A stretch of 12,947 nt of DNA from an uncultured Alphaproteobacteria bacterium (lineage in GTDB: Bacteria > Pseudomonadota > Alphaproteobacteria > Rickettsiales > Midichloriaceae). The notes beneath the pieces were generated by a model. It did not search any database and had not been told where the DNA came from. It saw only the letters and a list, made by a program, of their open reading frames with translations. The translations under genes were made by a program, and so were the position numbers. The stretch spans positions 1-12,947 of the forward strand of contig CAIOSF010000280.1 in NCBI GenBank assembly GCA_903860855.1, written 5' to 3'. Positions 7,065 to 12,947 of the stretch are shown piece after piece (the stretch's first letter is position 1; every line of letters begins with the position of its first letter).

Positions 7065-7258
7065 ATGACGAACCTCCCCCTCCATATATTTAGATATATC
7101 CATCATATTCGCTTATCTAATAGGTTGCTTGATCGTTGGTTTTTACAAATCAAGGAAAATCAATAGCATAGCAGAATATACCTTGGGGTGGCAAAAATTT
7201 TCCAACGATTGTCATAGTTTCAACCATCTTTGCTACTTTTATTAGTGCATCATCGACT
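7065..7258 (+). pseudogene. Missing N-terminus of the symporter/kinase, in two other frames
   Basis: Sodium:solute symporters begin with two helices absent from the long frame starting at 7259, and they are found here in broken frames. ATG 7065 reads MTNLP; after the C5 run (7076-7080) the next frame reads SIYLDISIIFAYLIGCLIVG then FYKSRKINSIAEYTLGWQKFS; after the A5 run of CAAAAATTTT (7195-7199) the next frame reads FPTIVIVSTIFATFISASST and joins the MG of the long frame without a stop. Removing one C and one A restores one continuous protein of about 870 residues. IAEYTLG and the following FPT-IVIVSTIFATFI are the standard signature of this part of the family, so homology is firm. The gap 6904-7064 holds no gene; CGATTATATCG (a 4-bp stem) and TTGACC at 6999-7004 are the only motifs seen. 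Confidence 0.75.
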
Positions 7259-9679
7259 ATGGGGATAGTTGAAAAAGTATACAGCTTAGGGTTATTTTTT
7301 GCTATTACATCTCTTTTTGTGCCTCTATTTTGGCTCATTATGGTCCAGATTTTCGGTAAAAATATTGATCAGTTCAAGGGATGCTTGTCTGTAAGTGATA
7401 TTATGGAAAAGCTATATGGTCGCATCGGCAGATGGATCACAAACATATGCGCAATGTTCTTATCAATTGGAGCCGTTGCAGTTCAAGTACTAGCTACTGG
7501 TTATATATTTCACTATTTCCTAGGTATCTCACAACTAAATGGTAGCTTGCTGGGAATGGTAGTATTGGTTTTTTATTCAGCTTTTGGAGGAATTAGAGCC
7601 GTTGCTCTTACCGATGTTTTTCAATTTTTTGTATTTTTTATAGCTATACCGACCGCCTGCATCATTGCGTTAGATGATATTGGAGGATTTACTGGTTTGA
7701 TCAGGAAGTTGCCAGCAGATCATTTGACAATCAGTCTCTCAAATCAAAATATATGGTTATTTTTGAGTTGGGTATTCTACGCTCTTCTTCCCCTTGCATC
7801 TGGTGCATATGTGCAGAGATTCCTGATAGCAAAAGACTCTAAGCAGTTGATGAAATCTTTGAAGGTTATTGCGGTAATCCACCTCCCTCTCGTGATGTCC
7901 AGTTGCCTCATCGGCTTCATAATTAAAGCAACAGTTCCAGATATAGATCCGAATACCGCTTTTGTCTATTTTATAGGCAAATACCTTAATGTAGGAATAA
8001 AAGGTTTGATGATCACCGGAATGCTGGCGGTAATAATGTCAACAGCTGATTCTTGGTTAAATACAGCCAGTATACTTTGTGCTCATGATATCTGGCCAAG
8101 GCTCTTCCCCAATACTACAGATAAACAAGAGGTTAATATTGCTCGTCTAGCTACATTCGCGATAGGTATATTTGCCATATTCATAGCCCTAATGGAAAAA
8201 GGAATAATGGAATTGTGTTGGGCTATTGCCAATTTTTGGGAGACATTCATACTCATACTGTTAGCAGCAGGATTTTTAAAATTCAGAACCAATAGTAAGT
8301 CATTTATTACTTCATTCGCAATGGCATTATCGTTTACATGCTTTGGAGCGTACACCGAGGGAGAATTTGCGACAATAAGCCTAGCTTTGGGATGTATAGG
8401 AAGTGCAATAGGTTTGTTTGGGATGCATTGTTATCAGATATGCACTGGAGGTATAGTGTTAGCGCCTAAGGTTGCTAAGGTTTACTCTGTTGGTTCTATA
8501 GAAAGACTGTTTAATCTTGGTTTGGTCCGGTTCATCCAACGTAGGTTCGAAGAACAACGCCCACAATTCTGGCCTTTGACCGTCTTCGTAGTGCTTGGCT
8601 GTGTAATGCCATTGTTTTTTGTTCATGGCACTCATGATTTGATGATCATCGGGGCAATCGCGGTAACATTGTGCTTTTTCCTTCATTTTCTTAGTTATTT
8701 CCCTCAAAAAATCCAGGATTATCAGTCATTGTTTTGGTATGCAACCCTAACCTTTTGCTGTCCATTCATGGCTAGTTATCAGATATTAGCCAACCATTAT
8801 CAGATATTTTGGTTATTGAATGGCCTATTCGTTATGATTTTCCTTGGAATTTTCGTCGATTGGCTCAGTTACCTGATGATTTCAGTCTTAGGTATAACTG
8901 CTGCTTATTTATATCATAGTTGCTCATCCATGGGACATGGCGAAATAGTGGTAATATCATATACTAGTTATTTCGTAGCTTATTATTACGTTATCGCCTC
9001 CGTCATCTTTAAAATCATCAAAGAAGAACCAAAACCAAAGCCAGAAAGAAAAAAACTCCTCAGCGATACAACAGCTAGAGATATTATGGAACCATTTGTT
9101 ATTTCACAAGTAGCCCTTGAAGCTTTGCAACTCATATTATCAAGAAGAATTCAGGTTGCTAAGGATAAAGATGAAGAAAAACTAAATATTAAGATAGATA
9201 GAGACGATTATAAGTACTTAAAAGATATGGCTGATGGTATGCTTAGCCTAGCAAAAAGAGGAGAAAGAACTCTCGACATGCTACTGATCTCTCTGGAAAA
9301 TAAGATAACAGCAAATGACATAGGGACATATTCAATGGTCGGCTGTGTAAAAGAGGCGATAACAGACTATAGTTTGGAAGATACTGAGCAAATCAAGGAT
9401 GTGATCATTGAGATCTGCTTAGGAAAGAGTAAAGCAGGAGATAATCAGGTTTATTTCACAGACAAAGGACCTGGTATAGATAAGGACAAAATCCATAACA
9501 TATTTGCTGGTTTAAGGACAGAAGGCTCGTCTGAAACTGGTATAGGCCTGGCTTTCTGCCGAATGGTCATGGATGAAATGGGTGGAACTATTGAGTGCGA
9601 GTCTGAGGTGGGGAAATATACAACGATCACCCTGACTTTCCCACCCGTCGTCTTCGCTGCGGGAGACGGTAAGAGTTGA
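7259..9679 (+). CDS. Sodium:solute symporter fused to a degenerate sensor histidine kinase
   Basis: An 806-codon open frame. Residues about 1-400 are the symporter (SSS/PutP type) with FGGIRAVALTDVFQFF and STADSWLNTAS (from residue 261), the latter near the Na+ site. Residues about 430-590 form a second helical bundle of roughly six spans, as in CqsS/CbrA-like sensors. Residues about 600-806 are a histidine-kinase region: SMVGCVKEAI, DKGPGI (735-740) and TGIGLAFC (from 760). Two defects are seen. At the phosphoacceptor site A-H-E-x-R-T-P-L is replaced by ARDIMEPF, with Arg607 where His should be. The segment holding the N-box (NLLKNA in relatives) is missing between residues 714 and 715, an in-frame loss of some 35-40 residues by comparison with the family. 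With helices 1-2 also out of frame (see 7065-7258), transport and kinase activity are unlikely as written. ATG 7259 lies inside the family's conserved region and is not a natural start. Confidence 0.85.
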   Translation: MGIVEKVYSLGLFFAITSLFVPLFWLIMVQIFGKNIDQFKGCLSVSDIMEKLYGRIGRWITNICAMFLSIGAVAVQVLATGYIFHYFLGISQLNGSLLGMVVLVFYSAFGGIRAVALTDVFQFFVFFIAIPTACIIALDDIGGFTGLIRKLPADHLTISLSNQNIWLFLSWVFYALLPLASGAYVQRFLIAKDSKQLMKSLKVIAVIHLPLVMSSCLIGFIIKATVPDIDPNTAFVYFIGKYLNVGIKGLMITGMLAVIMSTADSWLNTASILCAHDIWPRLFPNTTDKQEVNIARLATFAIGIFAIFIALMEKGIMELCWAIANFWETFILILLAAGFLKFRTNSKSFITSFAMALSFTCFGAYTEGEFATISLALGCIGSAIGLFGMHCYQICTGGIVLAPKVAKVYSVGSIERLFNLGLVRFIQRRFEEQRPQFWPLTVFVVLGCVMPLFFVHGTHDLMIIGAIAVTLCFFLHFLSYFPQKIQDYQSLFWYATLTFCCPFMASYQILANHYQIFWLLNGLFVMIFLGIFVDWLSYLMISVLGITAAYLYHSCSSMGHGEIVVISYTSYFVAYYYVIASVIFKIIKEEPKPKPERKKLLSDTTARDIMEPFVISQVALEALQLILSRRIQVAKDKDEEKLNIKIDRDDYKYLKDMADGMLSLAKRGERTLDMLLISLENKITANDIGTYSMVGCVKEAITDYSLEDTEQIKDVIIEICLGKSKAGDNQVYFTDKGPGIDKDKIHNIFAGLRTEGSSETGIGLAFCRMVMDEMGGTIECESEVGKYTTITLTFPPVVFAAGDGKS

Positions 9680-9743
9680 ATGGTGGGAAGAAGCGATACC
9701 AAAAACAAGTTCAAGATGACCATCTACATATTTTTCGGATCAC

Positions 9744-10631
9744 CTATATACCATCGCTTAGTGGATTGATATCAGCCAGCTGGTAAGCGGCCTTTGTCGT
9801 ATTGGCCAATAGGCAGGCCACGGTCATTGGCCCCACTCCCCCTGGTACAGGCGTGATGAACGAAGCTCTATGATAAGCTGAATTAAATTCTACATCGCCA
9901 CAAATTTTCCCATCCTCCATTTTGTTTATACCAACATCGATCACACATGCACCGTCTTTAATCCATTCACCTTTGATCATTTCTGGTCTCCCAGCAGCAA
10001 CGACCAAAATATCAGCTTTATGGCACATTACTGTTAAGTGGGATGGATCAGAAAGGGAATGGAGGACCGAGACGCTACAGTCTTCGCGCAGTAGCATAGA
10101 CGCCATAGGTCTACCAACTATCATTGATCTTCCTATGACAACGGCCAACTTACCTAATAGATTGGGGATATATTGCTTCAGTAAATACATGATCCCTTGG
10201 GGCGTACATGGCTCAAGCGATGAACGCCATGAGTGTAGCATTCCAACATTCTGCGGAGTAAAACCGTCTACATCTTTGTTTGGATCTATGGCATCAAGGA
10301 TTGAGCTTAGGTTTATTTGGGGAGGTAAAGGCAATTGAACAAGTATTCCATGTACTCTTTCATCGTAATTGAGTTGAGCAATCACTTCGAGAAGTTGATC
10401 CTGTGTTATGTCTTCATTGAGTGAGTGTATTGATGAATTGATCCCAACCTCTCTTGCTCTCTTTGCTTTTAGACGCACATACATGGTGCTAGCTGGATGT
10501 TGTCCAACTATGATAACGGCCAAGCCTGGAGTCACCTTGTGTTGCGTGGATAGGTTTTGGATATGGAGCTTGACGTTTTGCAAAATAATGTTTGCATGAT
10601 ACCTACCATCTATTATTTTGCTTTTATTCAT
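9744..10631 (-). CDS. folD: Bifunctional methylenetetrahydrofolate dehydrogenase/cyclohydrolase FolD
   Basis: Oxidises 5,10-methylene-THF with NADP+ and hydrolyses the product to 10-formyl-THF, feeding purines and formyl-Met-tRNA. The 295-residue length is normal. Tyr51 and catalytic Lys55 are in YVRLK, Gln99 in VQLPLP, the folate-site string DPNKDVDGF at 116-124, and the NADP-binding VIGRSMIVGRPMA at 165-177. The closing PVPGGVGPMTVACLL is at 261-275. All key residues are present. Its ATG overlaps the TGA of the upstream reductase gene (ATGA at 10628-10631), so translation is probably coupled. It is convergent with the symporter/kinase; the 64 bp between them carry AGATGACCATCT (9712-9723), a weak hairpin without a T-run. 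Confidence 0.96.
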   Translation of the reverse strand: MNKSKIIDGRYHANIILQNVKLHIQNLSTQHKVTPGLAVIIVGQHPASTMYVRLKAKRAREVGINSSIHSLNEDITQDQLLEVIAQLNYDERVHGILVQLPLPPQINLSSILDAIDPNKDVDGFTPQNVGMLHSWRSSLEPCTPQGIMYLLKQYIPNLLGKLAVVIGRSMIVGRPMASMLLREDCSVSVLHSLSDPSHLTVMCHKADILVVAAGRPEMIKGEWIKDGACVIDVGINKMEDGKICGDVEFNSAYHRASFITPVPGGVGPMTVACLLANTTKAAYQLADINPLSDGI

Positions 10632-11641
10632 ACCTTGATGATCCCCTTGCTGGTTGAATATTCAAAATGTAGAGCTTTATCAGGATATACACAATGATAG
10701 GCTGAATGGCAGGCCAGGGCTGCTTCAGCAAAGCCAGTTAATATCAACTTTAATTTTCCAGGATAATATGCTATATCGCCGATAGCAAATATACCTTTTT
10801 TATTAGTCTCCATGGTTGCATAGTTAACCAATACGTGCGAACCATTGTGAGAGCATTCTATTCCCCAATCGCGAATAGCACTATGATCCATCGATAAACC
10901 AAAAAACGGCAGAAGGAATTGAGCTGAAATTGATTTTTGGTTTCCATTCATATCTTTAACGATGACCTTGTCCAGCACCCCACTCCCTTGATCACCGATG
11001 AGACCATCAAGCTGATATGGTATGATCAGCTCTACATTCTTGCTATTCCTCATTTTATCGACACTTTGAGGCAATGCTCTGAACTTGTCACGGCGGTGAA
11101 TTACGTAAACTTTATTCGCTATTTTAGCCAGTTCAACCGCCCAATCCACGGCGGAATCCCCTCCACCTGCTATCACTATATTGGCATCAGCGAATCTTTC
11201 TTTTTGGGTTATGTTATAGAAGACGCTCTTATCTTCATATTGTTCTATATTGGCGATGGGGGGGCGATTGGGACCAAATGCCCCCCCTCCGGCCGCTATT
11301 ATAACGGCCTTAACCTCAAAAGTTTGCGGCCCATTGGTTTGACATAACCAGCCGAATTTAGACTCTGTTATGCTGGTGACTAGCTGCTGCAGAACTATCA
11401 TAGGATCAAACGGTTTTGCTTGCTCATAGAGGCTATCCACTAATTGCTGTGCTGATATTTCACAATGAGATGGAATATCGTATATAGGTTTTTCAGGGTA
11501 TAGAGCGCTGCACTGCCCTCCTATACTTGGCATGCAATCAATTAGGATTGAGCTCATCCCCAGCATGCCGGCCTGAAATACACTGAAGAGACCACTTGGG
11601 CCAGTTCCTATTATACCTATATCTCTTTGTACTCTTGTCAT
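10628..11641 (-). CDS. Ferredoxin/flavodoxin-NADP+ reductase, thioredoxin-reductase-like (type 2)
   Basis: A 337-residue FAD enzyme that moves electrons between NADP(H) and ferredoxin or flavodoxin. The FAD dinucleotide motif GTGPSG is at 12-17, followed by GGQCSALYPEKPIYDIP (41-57), a hallmark of this branch. The NADPH domain has GGGDSA (159-164) and HRRDKFRA (182-189). The second FAD contact is GIFAIGDIAYYPGK (283-296), and the C-terminal extension GFAEAALACHSAYH fits the YumC-type enzymes. The redox CxxC of true thioredoxin reductases is absent, which separates it from TrxB. It is the first gene of a unit with folD (4-bp overlap). Both partners handle NADPH; that they balance one pool is inference. 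No Shine-Dalgarno is evident; GGTATAAC lies about 10 bases before the start. Confidence 0.93.
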   Translation of the reverse strand: MTRVQRDIGIIGTGPSGLFSVFQAGMLGMSSILIDCMPSIGGQCSALYPEKPIYDIPSHCEISAQQLVDSLYEQAKPFDPMIVLQQLVTSITESKFGWLCQTNGPQTFEVKAVIIAAGGGAFGPNRPPIANIEQYEDKSVFYNITQKERFADANIVIAGGGDSAVDWAVELAKIANKVYVIHRRDKFRALPQSVDKMRNSKNVELIIPYQLDGLIGDQGSGVLDKVIVKDMNGNQKSISAQFLLPFFGLSMDHSAIRDWGIECSHNGSHVLVNYATMETNKKGIFAIGDIAYYPGKLKLILTGFAEAALACHSAYHCVYPDKALHFEYSTSKGIIKV

Positions 11642-11753
11642 GAAGTTATACCGATACTCGTTTCAAACTATAGTGATCTCCGCTCCCTCTTTCAAGCATT
11701 ACTGCCTTAATCAGCGCTTGTGTATAAGAGTACTGCCATTCTTCTCCTTATAC

Positions 11754-11835
11754 TATTAATTTGACTGGGCCTTGGCTAATCCATTGCATTTGACTTAGTC
11801 TTCGGCTCGTCTACTTCGTTTGGGAATTGGTATAA
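11754..11835 (-). repeat. Second copy of the dispersed repeat (partial)
   Basis: Read on the minus strand from 11835 this begins TTATACCAATTCCC, then GAAGTAGACGAGCC, AGTCAAATGCAATGGA and CCAAGG. In the same order, 611-652 on the plus strand has ATACCAGTTCCC, GGACGGAGTCAAAGGCAATA and CAAGG. No matching inverted end is found near 11754, so this copy appears partial. It lies in the 490-bp gap between the reductase and pgi. The left boundary is approximate. Confidence 0.5.
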
Positions 11836-11865
11836 GTCTATATTTTAGATAAGTCTATATTTTTT
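11832..11865. repeat. Two tandem 17-bp direct repeats
   Basis: ATAAGTCTATATTTTAG (11832-11848) is followed at once by ATAAGTCTATATTTTTT (11849-11865), identical in the first 15 bases. It abuts the end of the dispersed repeat. A replication-slippage duplication is the simplest reading; a target-site duplication or protein-binding repeat is possible. Confidence 0.75.
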
Positions 11866-11867
11866 AA

Positions 11868-12053
11868 AGGCTTCATTCAAATATCCTAACTAATCTAGAG
11901 CTCAAGGAAGTCTTTCTTAAGGGGGTAGGAGATGTTCATAAAAAGAAGCACCATATGGATGATTTAGTTGATTCTTATCATATAGCAGAACACCATATCG
12001 TGATAGCGACGTTTGTTGTGAGAGATGCTCATTGCGGAAAATCATCTAAGTGA
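11868..12053 (+). other. Open frame without a proper start, possible gene fragment
   Basis: Between TAA 11865 and TGA 12051 one plus-strand frame is open for 61 codons. It reads SNILTNLELKEVFLKGVGD, then VHKKKHHMDDLVDSYHIAEH and HIVIATFVVRDAHCGKSSK. The only ATG is at 11955, in the middle. The amphipathic, charged composition looks like real protein, but I do not recognise it and it has no upstream start or ribosome site. It may be the tail of a deleted gene. The rest of the gap (12054-12131) shows nothing I can name. Confidence 0.3.
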
Positions 12054-12131
12054 TATAGCACTAATTCTGTGATATCGATCTTCGTGTTGCTACAAACCAA
12101 TTCCCCCTATCCAAAACTAGAGTAACTAAAC

Positions 12132-12947
12132 TTATAGTAAGCTAGAAAGAGTACTTGCTCTCTTTTTTAGTTCATCTAGAGCTGGCTGAGAGAATGGGTC
12201 AACATCGAGTATTTCTGCTATCTTGATTATTTTTGCTATTGATGACATCATCATATATCCAAGTTTATATGAGTTAAAACTCTGCAGAACTTCCGTCTGC
12301 ACCTCATGTCCAGCATTTCTTAAAGCGAAAGCCGTGTGTTGAGCAATAATTTCAAGCCGTGGCTCATCGCCAGGAATAATGAGTTGGACGAAATGTTTTG
12401 CTGCATTTTGTCCTTGTATTGGTTGTTGATTTTCTCGTTGATAGAGGTAATTTTCCAGTTGCCCATGAGAATAAAGCGGTGCCATGGTAGGGATAGCAGT
12501 GTGGCATTCGCCAATTTTACCAAATGTTTCCATGAGCGTCTGACATAGCCATATGTAAAACCAGTGCATGGATGAGCTATAGTTTAGATAAACTAACTGG
12601 CCATTGTTATTTAGCCATCTGTATATCGGATCAGTCTTTAAGAAGACATTATCGTTGATAGCTATATTATTAGGTTGACTCATTGATTCAAGATCTATCA
12701 GAGCCTTTGCTCCTCCCTCACAGAATGCATCAACATCTAATTTACAAAGTAACATTGCAATCAATATTGAGTTTGCAAAAGAGGAAAATTTACCACCTAC
12801 ATCTTTAGTATATGGGACTATAGTTGCATTTATATGTACTTGCTAGTCGACGGATGGGCGAGCTACGATCATGACCCAATACGAAGATGAATTTTGAGGT
12901 AGATCTTGTCTGGTTGAGAAAATATCGAGTTATTTCCAGTGTTTCAA
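12132..12947 (-). pseudogene. pgi: Glucose-6-phosphate isomerase, frame-broken and partial at right edge
   Basis: The cytoplasmic glycolytic isomerase of glucose-6-P and fructose-6-P. The main frame runs from just below the in-frame TAG (12843-12845) to 12132. It carries KDVGGKFSSFANS (the family's D-x-GGR-[FY]-S signature, with Lys for Arg), VYLNYSSSMHWFYIWLCQTL, ETFGK and the PLYSHGQLENYL region that in relatives holds a catalytic His. Above about 12830 the homologous sequence is in the other frame: ETLEITRYFL, then FIFVLGHDRSSPIRRLAS, the SIS-domain sugar-phosphate site and the following strand. Taking one A out of the AAA within TATAAATGC (about 12832-12836) joins the frames. The N-terminal half lies beyond the window. 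The short C-terminus fits the compact bacterial form of about 400-450 residues. An apparent start at TTG 12764 is inside the conserved region and should not be used. Confidence 0.8.

Noticed and set aside
9712..9723. AGATGACCATCT hairpin between convergent genes as a terminator
   Set aside because: Loop of two bases and no T-run on either side.
9922..10338. A 138-codon plus-strand frame
   Set aside because: Antisense shadow of folD.
10937..11347. A 136-codon plus-strand frame
   Set aside because: It lies wholly antisense to the well-supported reductase gene and resembles no protein.
12148..12168. AGAG-TACTTG-CTCT hairpin followed by a T-run
   Set aside because: The stem is only 4 bp, it lies inside the pgi 3' end, and the T-run is on the strand with no gene to terminate.
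1..12947. tRNA, rRNA or CRISPR features
   Set aside because: No convincing T-loop with matching acceptor arms, no rRNA-like stretch and no regularly spaced repeats were found by eye.

Overview
This is an AT-rich bacterial window with low coding density. Every recognisable protein is of alphaproteobacterial type, and the mix suggests an intracellular or reduced-genome member of the Rickettsiales or a neighbouring order. It carries a mitochondrial-processing-peptidase-like M16 protease, a cytochrome b561, a solute symporter fused to a sensor kinase, and type-2 ferredoxin-NADP reductase, with many gene remnants and short palindromic repeats. The order-level placement is inference from gene content and style, not a computed phylogeny.

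Layout. The minus-strand start of a cytochrome b561 gene runs off the left edge (1-548). It is followed by an intergenic repeat with 12-bp perfect terminal inverted repeats (612-704). Next is an unrecognised plus-strand gene broken into three frames (853-1601), then an unrecognised minus-strand gene with two in-frame stops (1669-2094). From 2363 the plus strand carries an M16 zinc peptidase, about 400 bp of degraded sequence, a quinone-oxidoreductase-like protein whose NADPH loop is lost, glmM, and a small FliO-like membrane protein overlapping the glmM 3' end. A symporter/sensor-kinase gene follows (7065-9679); its first two membrane segments are cut off by two frame breaks and its kinase part lacks key residues. 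Convergent to it, on the minus strand, is the two-gene unit fnr-like/folD with an ATGA overlap. Behind about 490 bp of repeats and remnants lies a minus-strand glucose-6-phosphate isomerase (pgi) with a frame break, leaving the window on the right.

Functions. The intact genes are core metabolism: GlmM supplies amino sugar for UDP-GlcNAc (peptidoglycan and LPS); FolD makes one-carbon folates and NADPH; the reductase exchanges electrons between NADPH and ferredoxin; the M16 protease probably processes or degrades peptides. The symporter/kinase, pgi and the 853-1601 gene are all interrupted.

The most striking feature is the pattern of breaks. Five frame changes in three genes each look like one extra base in a homopolymer run (A3, T3, C5, A5, A3), and deleting that base restores a family-like or continuous reading frame each time. 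Either the genome is recently decaying or the assembly has a systematic insertion error. I did not find a convincing new multi-gene system; the best candidates for something unusual are the degenerate symporter-kinase, the motif-less oxidoreductase and the repeat family.
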